From Lachnospiraceae bacterium (lineage in GTDB: Bacteria; Bacillota; Clostridia; Lachnospirales; Lachnospiraceae), in the NCBI GenBank assembly GCA_024682375.1, contig JAIKZI010000002.1, forward strand, positions 1-64,000: a stretch of 64,000 nt of DNA, read 5' to 3'. Below are positions 19,192 to 28,655 of this stretch, one piece after another. Below the pieces are notes generated by a model. It was not told the DNA's origin. It searched no databases and saw only the letters and a program-made list of their open reading frames with translations. The position numbers were made by a program, and so were the translations under genes. The number at the start of each line of letters is the position of its first letter. Positions within the stretch are counted from its first letter, which is position 1.

Positions 19192-19241
19192 ATCAAAGGT
19201 ACGAAATGGGAAAGATGTTAAATAGATAGTAGGAGGAACAT

Positions 19242-20819
19242 ATGATTAATTGGAATAATCTAGACACACTTGGTTCATATAATGAACTTAAAAAGGAAGA
19301 CAAGGTGGACCTCCGCAAAGTGATGTCAGGAGAAGAAGGAGCAAAAAGAGTAAAATCATACTCAGTTCCTATGGCAGAAGGTATGTCATTTAATTTTGCT
19401 GCAAAGGCTGTTGATGACAAGATTATGGGTAAATTAAAAGAACTTTCTAAGGAAGCGCAGCTTCTTGAGAAGTTTGAGGAGTTATATAATGGCGCCGTTG
19501 TAAATACAGGTGAGAAGAGATTAGTTCTTCATCAGCTTACAAGAGGTCAGCTTGGAAATGACGTTGTATGTGATGGTGTAAATAAGAGAGAATTTTATGT
19601 AGAACAGCAGAATAGAATTGCTGATTTTGCAAATAAGGTTCATAACGGTGAAATCACTAATGCTGCAGGAGAAAAGTTCACAACTGTAGTTCAGATTGGT
19701 ATCGGTGGATCAGACCTCGGTCCTCGTGCGATGTATCTTGCGCTTGAGAACTGGGCAAAGAAGAATAACCTTCTCAAGATGGAAGCTAAATTCATTAGTA
19801 ATGTTGATCCAGATGATGCTTCAGCAGTTCTTGATTCTATCGATGTCGCACATTCACTTTTGATTTTAGTATCAAAGTCAGGAACTACACTTGAGACACT
19901 TACAAATCAGTCATTTGTAATGAATGCTCTTAAGAAACAGGGATTGAACCCTGCAGACCATATGATCGCAGTTACTTCGGAGACATCTCCAATCGCTCAT
20001 TCAGATGAGTATTTGGATGCATTCTTTATGGATGATTATATTGGTGGAAGATATTCATCTACATCAGCTGTAGGTGGTGCAGTACTTTCTCTTGCATTTG
20101 GCCCAGAAGTATTTGCTGAATTTCTTGAAGGTGCAGCAGAAGAAGATAAGCTTGCTACAAACGAGTTTGAAAAGAACCCTGCTCTTATTGATGCTTTGAT
20201 TGGAGTATATGAGAGAAACGTACTTGGATATGAAAGTACAGCAGTTCTTCCATATTCACAGGCACTTAGCCGTTTCCCAGCTCATCTTCAGCAGCTTGAT
20301 ATGGAATCAAATGGTAAGTCAGTAAATAGAGATGGAAATGCTATTAACTATGTAACAGGACCTGTAATTTTCGGTGAACCAGGAACTAATGGACAGCATT
20401 CATTCTATCAGTTACTTCATCAGGGAACAGATATCATTCCACTTCAGTTCGTAGGATTTAAGAACAGCCAGTGGGAGAATGATGTTGAAATTCAGGGAAG
20501 CACAAGCCAGAAGAAGCTATGTGCAAATGTAGCAGCTCAGATTGTAGCTTTTGCTTGTGGTAAAGACGATGAGAATCCAAATAAGAGATTCGAAGGTGGA
20601 CGACCTTCATCAATTATTATTGGTGATAAACTCACACCAAAGACTCTTGGAGCACTTCTTTCACACTTTGAGAACAAGGTTATGTTCCAGGGATTTGCAT
20701 GGAATATTAACTCATTCGATCAGGAAGGTGTACAGCTTGGAAAAGTACTTGCAAAGAAAGTACTTGCTCATGAGACAGATGGAGCACTCAAGGCTTACAG
20801 TGATATTTTTAATATCTAA
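19242..20819 (+). CDS. pgi: Glucose-6-phosphate isomerase
   Basis: A 525-aa glycolytic enzyme interconverting glucose-6-phosphate and fructose-6-phosphate. The sugar-phosphate loops IGIGGSDLGPRAMY and VSKSGTTLETL are visible, as are GGRYSSTSAVG, the catalytic region GEPGTNGQHSFYQLLHQG and the C-terminal QEGVQLGKVLAKK. AGGAGGA sits before ATG. The gene is monocistronic, with its own promoter and terminator. Confidence 0.97.
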   Translation: MINWNNLDTLGSYNELKKEDKVDLRKVMSGEEGAKRVKSYSVPMAEGMSFNFAAKAVDDKIMGKLKELSKEAQLLEKFEELYNGAVVNTGEKRLVLHQLTRGQLGNDVVCDGVNKREFYVEQQNRIADFANKVHNGEITNAAGEKFTTVVQIGIGGSDLGPRAMYLALENWAKKNNLLKMEAKFISNVDPDDASAVLDSIDVAHSLLILVSKSGTTLETLTNQSFVMNALKKQGLNPADHMIAVTSETSPIAHSDEYLDAFFMDDYIGGRYSSTSAVGGAVLSLAFGPEVFAEFLEGAAEEDKLATNEFEKNPALIDALIGVYERNVLGYESTAVLPYSQALSRFPAHLQQLDMESNGKSVNRDGNAINYVTGPVIFGEPGTNGQHSFYQLLHQGTDIIPLQFVGFKNSQWENDVEIQGSTSQKKLCANVAAQIVAFACGKDDENPNKRFEGGRPSSIIIGDKLTPKTLGALLSHFENKVMFQGFAWNINSFDQEGVQLGKVLAKKVLAHETDGALKAYSDIFNI

Positions 20820-20840
20820 TAATAAATATGATATTTTAGG

Positions 20841-20869
20841 CCTCGGACTTTTGTCCGGGGTCTTTTTTT
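20841..20869 (+). terminator. Terminator of pgi
   Basis: CCTCGGAC and GTCCGGGG pair around TTTT, followed by TCTTTTTTT. Confidence 0.9.
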
Positions 20870-20898
20870 GTTAGAATGCCTTGGTAGGAGATTTTGAT

Positions 20899-22770
20899 AT
20901 GGCAAGTATAATAAATGCGGAAAAAATAAGTAAAACATATACAGGACGTGTTCTTTTGGACGATGTAGATTTTTCAATCCAGGAAGGAGAACATGTCGGA
21001 ATCGTAGGTATAAATGGAACAGGAAAGTCGACTTTGCTACGTATAGTTGCGGGGGAAGTTGAACCGGATTCTGGAGAGGTTATTTATAGAAATGGAATGG
21101 TAATGAGCTATCTTCCACAAACTCCTGAGTTCGATAGTTCTAAAACTGTAAAAGAAGCTGTTAGAGATATGGCTCTATCAAATAAAAATACAGAGGCATA
21201 CCATACTTCCACAGCAGATTTGGATGCAAAAATCGCAAATCTTCTCACAAGATTTGGAATTGATAATCATGATGATATGATTTCAAATTTATCTGGTGGA
21301 CAGAGAAAGAGAGCGGCTTTGGTTGCAGTTCTAGTTGCTCCATCAGACTTTCTACTTTTAGATGAGCCGACAAACCATCTAGATTACGACATGGTAGAGT
21401 GGCTTGAAAATTATCTTGAAAATTATAAAGGAACAATCCTTTTAATCACACATGACAGATATTTTCTCGATTCTGTTACGACTAGAATTGTAGAGGTCAC
21501 TCATGGAAAACTTTTTTCCTATGATACGAATTATTCGGGATTTTTAGAATTGAAGGCTGAGAGACTTCAAATGGAAGAAAGTAGCGAGCATACTAGACAG
21601 AATATCCTTAGAAAAGAAATCGCCTGGATGCAGAGAGGCGCCAGGGCGAGAAGCACGAAGCAGAAGGCTCATATACAAAGATATGAGGCACTTTTGGAAA
21701 AAAGTGGTCCGACTTACGATTCAAAAGTTGATATAAAACAGGTCGGTTCTATCGGCAGCAGGATGGGTAAGTCTACAATTGAGATTGAAAATCTATGCAA
21801 GAGTTTCGATGGAAAGACACTTATAAAGAATTTCTCATATAATTTTCAGCATCATGATAGAGTTGCTTTCATAGGTAGAAATGGTTGTGGAAAGACAACA
21901 CTTATGAAGATTCTTACAGGCAGAGAAAATTATGATAGCGGTGAGATAAAAATCGGACAGACAATCCAGATTGGATATTATGCACAGGAAATAACAGAAG
22001 CTGCATCAAAAAATGTCGGTTCAATCGAATATATGGATCCGACTATGAAGGTGATTGACTATATCAGAAATACAGCTGAGTATATAAAGACTTCTGAGGG
22101 ATTGGTATCTGCATCATCAATGCTAGATAGATTTCTATTTCCACCTAGTGAGCAGTATTCTTTGATTGAGAAATTATCAGGTGGTGAAAGAAGAAGACTT
22201 AATTTGCTAAGGGTTTTGATGGAGAATCCCAATGTACTTATTTTGGATGAGCCTACAAACGATTTAGATACAGAGACTCTAGCTGTGTTAGAGGACTTTT
22301 TGGATTCTTTTGATGGAATAGTGATTACAGTTTCTCATGACAGATATTTCCTCGATAGAATGGTAAGTAGATTGTTTGTGTTTGAACTTGATGGAACACT
22401 TAAGCCATTTGAAGGCTCATATACTGAATATATAAAGAAAAATGGTGCTATTCCTGGAAGTGTATCTTTGGATAAGGCATCTAATTCGACAAATAAAAAT
22501 TCTGATTCTAAAGCTACCTGGACTCATGAGAAGAAAGTGAAGTTTACATATAAAGAGCAGAAAGAATGGGAAACAATAGAAGAGGATATCGAAAAAATTG
22601 AGAATCGTTTATCTGAAATAGAAGATGAAATGGTAAAGTTTGCTACTGATTTTGGAAAGCTAAATGATCTTCAAAAAGAGAATGAAAAACTGGAGAAAGA
22701 TTTAGAGGAAAAAATGGAACGCTGGGAATATCTTTCCGATATTTATGAGAAGATAAAAGCCGCTAAATAA
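20899..22770 (+). CDS. ABC-F family ATPase
   Basis: A 623-aa soluble protein with two ABC domains in tandem and no membrane segment. Domain 1 has Walker A GINGTGKSTLL and signature LSGGQRKRAAL; domain 2 has GRNGCGKTTLM and LSGGERRRLNLLRV; both have LLLDEPTNHLD/LILDEPTNDLD. A charged linker joins them, and residues ~545-623 form a coiled-coil C-terminal extension as in Uup/YdiF. ABC-F proteins act on the ribosome (translation factors or antibiotic protection); the subgroup cannot be fixed by eye. The start at 20899 is preferred because GGAG precedes it. Confidence 0.9.
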   Translation: MASIINAEKISKTYTGRVLLDDVDFSIQEGEHVGIVGINGTGKSTLLRIVAGEVEPDSGEVIYRNGMVMSYLPQTPEFDSSKTVKEAVRDMALSNKNTEAYHTSTADLDAKIANLLTRFGIDNHDDMISNLSGGQRKRAALVAVLVAPSDFLLLDEPTNHLDYDMVEWLENYLENYKGTILLITHDRYFLDSVTTRIVEVTHGKLFSYDTNYSGFLELKAERLQMEESSEHTRQNILRKEIAWMQRGARARSTKQKAHIQRYEALLEKSGPTYDSKVDIKQVGSIGSRMGKSTIEIENLCKSFDGKTLIKNFSYNFQHHDRVAFIGRNGCGKTTLMKILTGRENYDSGEIKIGQTIQIGYYAQEITEAASKNVGSIEYMDPTMKVIDYIRNTAEYIKTSEGLVSASSMLDRFLFPPSEQYSLIEKLSGGERRRLNLLRVLMENPNVLILDEPTNDLDTETLAVLEDFLDSFDGIVITVSHDRYFLDRMVSRLFVFELDGTLKPFEGSYTEYIKKNGAIPGSVSLDKASNSTNKNSDSKATWTHEKKVKFTYKEQKEWETIEEDIEKIENRLSEIEDEMVKFATDFGKLNDLQKENEKLEKDLEEKMERWEYLSDIYEKIKAAK

Positions 22771-22811
22771 CAGCCTTTTTTGCGTATAAATTGGATTAAT
22801 TGTTTGTAAAT

Positions 22812-22840
22812 TTGACAAAAATTACAATCCATGTTATTAT
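22812..22840 (+). promoter_or_regulatory. Promoter of the SH3/SleB-type hydrolase gene
   Basis: TTGACA (22812-22817) and TATTAT (22835-22840) with a 17-bp spacer form a strong sigma-A promoter 54 bp before the start codon. Confidence 0.85.
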
Positions 22841-22894
22841 CCGTGTAACATTTTTGCAACAATTGAAACAAGTTTATAAAAAGGTTGTTACTTA

Positions 22895-24064
22895 ATGAAT
22901 TTGAAAAGAAATTTTTTGACGAGAGCTAAGCAGACTGGAGCTATCGCTTTAGCAGCAGGTGTAATCGTTGGTTCTATTGCAATCAATGAAACAAAACCTG
23001 TAAAAGCTGACGAGAGAGTTACTGCAGGTGTGTCTACACTAATCAGTGATTCTAAGTATCAAAAAGCAACTGCTTCACTTGCAGCTAACACAGAAAATTC
23101 CGTATCAGAAAATGACGAAAACCAGTCAGTTGATACTGAGTGGGCAAATCGTCTTATGACAACAGTAGACGATCACATGAATGTACGTGCTAATGCAGAT
23201 TCAAATTCTGCATTGGTTGGAAAACTTAGAAAAGGTGATGTAGCTACATTCGACACAAATGAGAATGGCTGGTATCACATCACATCAGGAAACGTAAATG
23301 GTTACGTAAATGCATCATATGTTGTAACAGGTGATGATGCAAAGAATTTAGCAAAGACTGTATGCGAAACAACAGCTACTTCAAAGTCAGCTGGACTTCG
23401 TGTTCGTGCTAATGCAGATTCAAATTCTTCAATAGTTACTTCACTATATGAAGGTCAGACGGTTTCAGTTAATATTGAAGCAAATACTGTAGACGGTTGG
23501 GTAGCCGTAAAGACTACTGCCGGAGATGGTTTTGTAAATTCTGATTATGTGACTGTAGAACAGAAGATGGGAACAGCCATCACTATCGAAGAAGAAAAGG
23601 CTGCTATAAAGGCTGAGGAAGAGAAGAAGGCAAAGGAAGATGCTGCTAAGGAAGCATCTAAAGAACAGGCCACAACACAGACTACTCAGACTACAAGTTC
23701 AAATAATAGCGCTTATGCTATTAACACTTCTGCTGATGCCCAGACACTTATGGCTGCGGTTATTCAGTGTGAGGCTGGAAATCAGCCATATGAAGGAAAA
23801 GTTGCAATTGGTTCTGTTATCATGAATAGAATCAGAAGAGGATATGCATCTAGTGTTTCTGGAGTTGTATTCCAGAAGAACCAGTTCTATCCAGCAACAA
23901 GTGCTAAACTTGCAAGGGTTATTTCAAATGGTCCGAATGCAACATGTATGCAGGCAGCAGCCGATGCGCTTGCAGGTGCAGACATGGTAAATGGATGTAC
24001 AAGCTATAGACCGGTTTGGACTGGACGTAGCGGATATGTTCTTTATGGACATGTATTTTTCTAA
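22895..24064 (+). CDS. Secreted cell-wall hydrolase with two SH3 domains and a SleB-type catalytic domain
   Basis: A 389-aa exported protein. It has a long signal peptide with a positively charged start and a hydrophobic core (GAIALAAGVIVGSIAI), cleaved near VKADE. Two bacterial SH3 domains follow (about 88-146 and 165-223), then an A/E/K-rich linker (about 228-265) and a C-terminal Hydrolase_2 domain of the SleB/CwlJ family (LMAAVIQCEAGNQPYEGKVAIGSVIMNR, with the catalytic Glu in the QCEAG segment). SleB-type enzymes cleave the glycan backbone. The SH3 pair should bind peptidoglycan. The gene is monocistronic. Confidence 0.9.
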   Translation: MNLKRNFLTRAKQTGAIALAAGVIVGSIAINETKPVKADERVTAGVSTLISDSKYQKATASLAANTENSVSENDENQSVDTEWANRLMTTVDDHMNVRANADSNSALVGKLRKGDVATFDTNENGWYHITSGNVNGYVNASYVVTGDDAKNLAKTVCETTATSKSAGLRVRANADSNSSIVTSLYEGQTVSVNIEANTVDGWVAVKTTAGDGFVNSDYVTVEQKMGTAITIEEEKAAIKAEEEKKAKEDAAKEASKEQATTQTTQTTSSNNSAYAINTSADAQTLMAAVIQCEAGNQPYEGKVAIGSVIMNRIRRGYASSVSGVVFQKNQFYPATSAKLARVISNGPNATCMQAAADALAGADMVNGCTSYRPVWTGRSGYVLYGHVFF

Positions 24065-24114
24065 AATTGAATAATGAAGGGTGGTTATCCATCCTATTTG
24101 ATACGAGATTTTCG

Positions 24115-24158
24115 ATACGGAGACTAAGCCAGATGCTTAGCCTCCGTATTTGCTTTTT
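24115..24158 (+). terminator. Terminator after the wall-hydrolase gene
   Basis: ATACGGAGACTAAGC pairs with GCTTAGCCTCCGTAT around CAGAT (one mismatch), followed by TTGCTTTTT. Confidence 0.85.
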
Positions 24159-24207
24159 CCCCGACTTCTAGTGTATTATTTACAAGGATTTTCGGGGAGG
24201 GGAAGAT

Positions 24208-24960
24208 ATGAAACTAGAATTTGAGTACTTAAATACAATTGATTCTACAAACGATGAGATAAGAAGACGAGCAGAAGAAGGATGTAAGGAAGGGCTTATT
24301 GTCTCTGCTGGAGAGCAGACAAAAGGAAAAGGCCGATTTGGACATAAATGGGAATCGCCTAAAGCCAATTCAATTGCTACTTCGATTCTTTTACGTCCCG
24401 ATATGGATGTCGAAAGTATATCTCAGGTTACAATACTTGCAGCGATGGCTGTTTCGAATACGATTAGCAATTTGTATGGTTTAAAAACGGGAATCAAATG
24501 GCCGAATGATGTACTTATTAATAATAAGAAAATCTGTGGGATACTCACAGAGATGAAACCTGAAAATAATATTGCAAAATATGTGATTGTAGGAATTGGA
24601 ATCAATGTTCATGATCAAGATTTTCCAGAGGAAATAAAAGATATAGCAACTTCTATAGATATAGAGCTTTCTGGAAAAAAGGGAAGCCGAAAAGAGTTGA
24701 CTACAGCCGTATGGAAAGAGTTTGAAATACTGTATGAAAAGTTTCTTATTAAGAAGAATCTTTCTTATATAAAGGAGCTATATAATTCTAGACTTTTAAA
24801 TAAGGATAAGAAAATCAAAGTCATGGATCCTAGAGGTGAGTATGAAGCGAAGGCTTTAGGAATTGACGAATGTGGTAAACTCATCATCGAAAAAGATGGT
24901 GAAGAAATGAAAGTAGATTCCGGAGAAGTCCATGTACGTGGATTATACGGATATGTGTAA
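24208..24960 (+). CDS. birA: Biotin--[acetyl-CoA-carboxylase] ligase, monofunctional
   Basis: A 250-aa ligase that attaches biotin to the biotin carboxyl carrier protein. Motifs are GRFGHKWESPKANS (biotinyl-AMP loop), KWPNDVLINNKKICGILTEM and GIGINV. The C-terminal ~50 residues resemble the SH3-like cap. The N-terminal winged-helix domain of bifunctional BirA is missing, so it should not repress transcription. GGGGAGG lies upstream. It begins a run of close genes through dusB. Confidence 0.93.
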   Translation: MKLEFEYLNTIDSTNDEIRRRAEEGCKEGLIVSAGEQTKGKGRFGHKWESPKANSIATSILLRPDMDVESISQVTILAAMAVSNTISNLYGLKTGIKWPNDVLINNKKICGILTEMKPENNIAKYVIVGIGINVHDQDFPEEIKDIATSIDIELSGKKGSRKELTTAVWKEFEILYEKFLIKKNLSYIKELYNSRLLNKDKKIKVMDPRGEYEAKALGIDECGKLIIEKDGEEMKVDSGEVHVRGLYGYV

Positions 24961-24967
24961 GGAGAAA

Positions 24968-25357
24968 ATGATGGCAGAGAATAAAGATGACAGAATTGTT
25001 TTATGTGGTGCAAGTCAGTATACAAAGAAGTTTTATATAAATCCGGAGTTTGAGAATTTACCGGAACCTATAAAGAGAGAGCTTAAAATTATGTGCGTTC
25101 TTTTTACAGAGGATGTAGGTGGCGCTTTGGAACTTCTTTTTTCCAAAGAAGGAAATGTCGAAATCAGAACTATTACAAATAGTGATGATTTTGCATATGA
25201 TGAAATCGGTTCAGAATATAAGGTTAGAAAGATGAGAAAAGAGAAGCAGGAACTTTTCCAGTCTTTGAAATTGTATTATAGAGTAGTAAAAATGGGAATC
25301 AGTGCTGAGCAGGCAGCTGAAGAACTTGAAAGAGGATTTGAAGAAGACGATGAGTAA
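24968..25357 (+). CDS. Uncharacterised small protein (DUF6145-like)
   Basis: About 129 aa, acidic, soluble, no membrane segment. It opens MMAENKDDRIVLCGASQYTKKFYINPEF and ends in an acidic tail. I recall a similar clostridial family of unknown function (DUF6145), but this is from memory. The start is one of two adjacent ATG codons just after a GGAG that overlaps the birA stop. Its end overlaps dusB by 8 bp, so birA, this gene and dusB are probably one operon. Confidence 0.7.
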   Translation: MMAENKDDRIVLCGASQYTKKFYINPEFENLPEPIKRELKIMCVLFTEDVGGALELLFSKEGNVEIRTITNSDDFAYDEIGSEYKVRKMRKEKQELFQSLKLYYRVVKMGISAEQAAEELERGFEEDDE

Positions 25358-26336
25358 TGCGATACATCCGATTCAAATTGGAAATGTAAAATTAAAGAAT
25401 AATCTTGTGCTTGCACCTATGGCTGGTGTGACGGATCTTGCGTATCGTCCACTTTGTATGGAGATGGGTGCGGGTATGAGCGTTATGGAGATGGTCAGTG
25501 CGAAGGCGATTCTTTATAATAATAAGAAGACTTTTGATATGCTTCGTGTGGATGAGAGTGAACATCCTGTATCTCTCCAGCTTTTTGGCAGTGAGCCTGA
25601 GGTTTTGGCAGAGGCTGCGAAGCGAATCGAAGAGTGGCCTTTTGATGTTATAGATATAAATATGGGGTGCCCAGTTCCAAAGGTTGTAAATAATGGTGAG
25701 GGCTCTGCTCTTATGAAGAATCCGATTCTGGTTGGACAGATTGTGGAAGCACTTGTAAAGGCAACTGATAGACCTGTAACTGTAAAGTTTAGGACAGGTT
25801 TTGATGAAGAACATCTAAATGCTTGTGAGATTGCACATGTCTGTGAGGAGTCGGGCGCATCGGCTGTTGCGGTTCACGGTAGAACCAGAGAACAGATGTA
25901 TATGGGCGAAGCGGACTGGGATATGATAAGACGAGTGAAAGAAACCGTTTCAATACCTGTTTTTGGAAATGGAGATCTACGTTCTGGTAAGGATGTAGAA
26001 AAAATGTATAAAGAGACTAATTGCGATGGATTTTTGATTGCAAGAGCCGCAAGAGGAAATCCATGGGTATTTAGAGAGATTCTTGATTATTGCGAAAAAG
26101 GTATTTTGGACAGTCGCCCTACACTAGAAGAGATGAGAGACATGATTTTACGTCATGCGTCTAGAATTATTGAATCTAGAGATGAGTTTTCTGGGATCAG
26201 AGAGATGAGAAAACATGTGGCGTGGTATACAGCTGGTCTACGTAATTCTACATATATAAGAAGAGAAGTAAACAAAGTAGAATCTTTTAAGGATTTAGAG
26301 GAACTTCTGGAACGTGGAATAGCCCATGAGTCTTGA
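25350..26336 (+). CDS. dusB: tRNA-dihydrouridine synthase
   Basis: A 328-aa FMN-dependent enzyme that reduces specific uridines in tRNA. Signatures are LAPMAGVTDLAYRPL, the catalytic-Cys loop NMGCPVPKVVNNGEGSALM, HGRTREQMYMGEADW, and the FMN phosphate region GNGDLRSG...LIARAARGNPWVF. The start (ATGAGTAATGC) overlaps the preceding stop; a longer frame would lie wholly inside the upstream gene. dusB next to greA-lysS is a conserved Firmicute order. Confidence 0.95.
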   Translation: MSNAIHPIQIGNVKLKNNLVLAPMAGVTDLAYRPLCMEMGAGMSVMEMVSAKAILYNNKKTFDMLRVDESEHPVSLQLFGSEPEVLAEAAKRIEEWPFDVIDINMGCPVPKVVNNGEGSALMKNPILVGQIVEALVKATDRPVTVKFRTGFDEEHLNACEIAHVCEESGASAVAVHGRTREQMYMGEADWDMIRRVKETVSIPVFGNGDLRSGKDVEKMYKETNCDGFLIARAARGNPWVFREILDYCEKGILDSRPTLEEMRDMILRHASRIIESRDEFSGIREMRKHVAWYTAGLRNSTYIRREVNKVESFKDLEELLERGIAHES

Positions 26337-26362
26337 CAATTTAGGCAATACGCAATTATAAT
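26333..26362 (+). promoter_or_regulatory. Promoter of greA-lysS
   Basis: TTGACA (26333-26338), which overlaps the dusB stop codon, and TATAAT (26357-26362) are separated by 18 bp. greA-lysS therefore has its own start of transcription inside the dusB end. Confidence 0.8.
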
Positions 26363-26430
26363 GCTATGTGCTATATTTTTAGAAAAATGTAGAAATTAAA
26401 CAAAATTTAAATGTGGAAAGGTCGTTAAAC

Positions 26431-26910
26431 ATGGAAGCTAAAAAGAATATCATGACACGTGAAGACATGAAAAAGCTGGAGGATGAACTTTACGATCTGA
26501 AGATTAACAAGCTTAAAGAGAATTCCCAGAAAATCAAAGAAGCTCGTGAGCAGGGTGACTTGTCAGAGAACGCTGAATACGATGCAGCTAAAGATGAGCA
26601 GAGAGATATCGCTGCTAGAATCGCTGAGATCGAAGGAATTCTTAAAACTGCAGAACTCGTAGAAGAGGAAAGCGATACAAAGACAATTGGTCTTGGATGT
26701 ACAGTAAAGATTCTTGATATCGAAGAGAATGAGGAATTAACTTATCGTCTAGTTGGTTCAATTGCAGCAAACAGTGAAGAGGGATCTATTTCAATCGAAT
26801 CACCTCTAGGAGCAGCACTTCTAAAGAAAAACAAAGGTGATATTGTAGACGTAGAAGCACCTATCGGAACTATCCAGTACAAGGTTCTGGATTTCAGTAG
26901 AAATATGTAA
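26431..26910 (+). CDS. greA: Transcription elongation factor GreA
   Basis: A 159-aa factor that rescues backtracked RNA polymerase by stimulating transcript cleavage. The N-terminal coiled coil carries the acidic tip (EAREQGDLSENAEYDAAKDEQ). The C-terminal domain (VKILDIEENEELTYRLVGS to GTIQYKVLDF) is the FKBP-like part. The start at 26431 follows GGAAAGG; the family length (158-160 aa) confirms it over the GTG 18 bases upstream. Confidence 0.97.
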   Translation: MEAKKNIMTREDMKKLEDELYDLKINKLKENSQKIKEAREQGDLSENAEYDAAKDEQRDIAARIAEIEGILKTAELVEEESDTKTIGLGCTVKILDIEENEELTYRLVGSIAANSEEGSISIESPLGAALLKKNKGDIVDVEAPIGTIQYKVLDFSRNM

Positions 26911-26925
26911 ATAAAGGAGGTCCAC

Positions 26926-28428
26926 ATGGCACAGAACGGACAGAATTCAAACGGCAATGAAAAAGATCTGAATCAGCTTTTAAAGGTTCGTTATGATAAA
27001 CTTAAAGAGCTTCAGGAACAGGGAAAAGATCCTTTCCTTCAGACAAAATATGATGTAACAAATCACACTTTAGATATTAAAGAAGACCCAGAGAAATTTA
27101 TCGATAAAGAGGTTTCTATCGCCGGCAGAATGATGTTCAAACGTGTAATGGGAAAGGCTTCATTCGCAAATATTAGAGATCTCAAGGGTGACATGCAGAT
27201 TTATGTTACTCGTGATGAACTCGGAGAAGAAGAATACAAGAGATTTAAGAGAAGTGATGTAGGTGATATTTTCGGTGTTAAGGGATATGTATTCCGTACT
27301 AAGACTGGTGAAATTACAATTCACGTAAAAGAGCTTACAATGCTTACAAAGTCACTTCAGATTCTTCCAGAGAAATTCCATGGTATTCAGGATACAGATA
27401 TCAGATATCGTCAGAGATATGTTGATCTTATCATGAACCCTGAAGTTAGAGATACATTTGTAAAGAGATCAAAGATTCTCGCTGAGATTAGAAAATTCTT
27501 GGCAACTCGTGATTTCATGGAAGTGGAAACACCACTTCTAGTTGATAATGCTGGTGGTGCATCTGCTAGACCTTTCGAAACACATTTCAATGCACTTGAC
27601 CAGGATATGAAACTTCGTATTTCACTTGAGCTATACCTTAAGAGACTAATCGTAGGTGGACTCGAAAGAGTATACGAAATCGGTAGAGTATTTAGAAACG
27701 AAGGTGTTGATGCTCGTCATAACCCTGAGTTTACTCTTATGGAGCTTTACCAGGCATACACAGATTACGAAGGTATGATGGAACTTACAGAGTCTATGTA
27801 CCGCTATGTTGCAGAGCAGGTAAATGGTTCTGCCGTAATCACATATAATGGCACAGAAATCGATTTGAGCAAGCCTTTCAGAAGACTTTCCATGTTTGAG
27901 GCTGTAAAGGAATATACAGGAATCGACTTCGATGCTGTTGAAACAGATGAAGAAGCAAAGAAGATTGCTAAGGAACATCATATTGAATTTGAGGATCGTC
28001 ATAAGAAGGGCGATATCGTAGCAATGTTCTTCGATGAATACTGTGAAGATAAGATGATTCAGCCTACATTCATTACTGATCATCCAATCGAGATTTCTCC
28101 TCTTACAAAGAAGAAGCCTGATGATCCTACAAAGGTAGAGAGATTCGAGCTCTTCATCAACGGATGGGAAATGTGTAACGCATATTCAGAGCTTAATGAT
28201 CCTATCGATCAGGAAGAGAGATTTAGAGCACAGGATGCACTTGCAGAAGCTGGTGATGAAGAAGCACAGCATACTGATCAGGACTTCCTAAATGCACTTC
28301 GCGTAGGTATGCCACCTACAGGAGGTATCGGATACGGAATCGATCGTCTTACAATGCTGCTCACAGATGAGCCAGCAATTAGAGATGTTCTTCTATTTCC
28401 AACTCTCAAAAATCTTGATAATGAATAA
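26926..28428 (+). CDS. lysS: Lysyl-tRNA synthetase (class II)
   Basis: A 500-aa class II synthetase charging tRNA-Lys. An OB-fold anticodon domain ([23 protein letters not shown]) is followed by motif 1 ([21 protein letters not shown]), motif 2 ([22 protein letters not shown]) and motif 3 ([14 protein letters not shown]). AAAGGAGG precedes ATG, 15 bp after greA. Confidence 0.98.
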   Translation: MAQNGQNSNGNEKDLNQLLKVRYDKLKELQEQGKDPFLQTKYDVTNHTLDIKEDPEKFIDKEVSIAGRMMFKRVMGKASFANIRDLKGDMQIYVTRDELGEEEYKRFKRSDVGDIFGVKGYVFRTKTGEITIHVKELTMLTKSLQILPEKFHGIQDTDIRYRQRYVDLIMNPEVRDTFVKRSKILAEIRKFLATRDFMEVETPLLVDNAGGASARPFETHFNALDQDMKLRISLELYLKRLIVGGLERVYEIGRVFRNEGVDARHNPEFTLMELYQAYTDYEGMMELTESMYRYVAEQVNGSAVITYNGTEIDLSKPFRRLSMFEAVKEYTGIDFDAVETDEEAKKIAKEHHIEFEDRHKKGDIVAMFFDEYCEDKMIQPTFITDHPIEISPLTKKKPDDPTKVERFELFINGWEMCNAYSELNDPIDQEERFRAQDALAEAGDEEAQHTDQDFLNALRVGMPPTGGIGYGIDRLTMLLTDEPAIRDVLLFPTLKNLDNE

Positions 28429-28441
28429 AAATAGTTTTTTC

Positions 28442-28478
28442 ACACCTACCCAAGGTTAACTTGGGTAGGTGTTTTTTT
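28442..28478 (+). terminator. Terminator of greA-lysS
   Basis: ACACCTACCCAAG and CTTGGGTAGGTGT form a perfect 13-bp stem around GTTAA, followed by seven T. Confidence 0.95.
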
Positions 28479-28655
28479 ATTATATGGGAAAAAAGATGCA
28501 TAATTATTGAAAAAAAGTTAATTAAATTTCGTATTATAAGAATTTGCTATGGATATTTCCTTTTGTTTATGATATAAATTTAAGAACTATTGTTTTTGGG
28601 AAGTAAATAAGTTGATAAGAAGTAGTAGTAATAGTAGTTTATGTGAAAGGATAAT

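Noticed and set aside
28631..28650. Short AGT/AAT triplet repeats before the YjeM-like permease gene
   Set aside because: Only a handful of imperfect units in an A/T-rich leader; no sign of a microsatellite large enough for phase variation.
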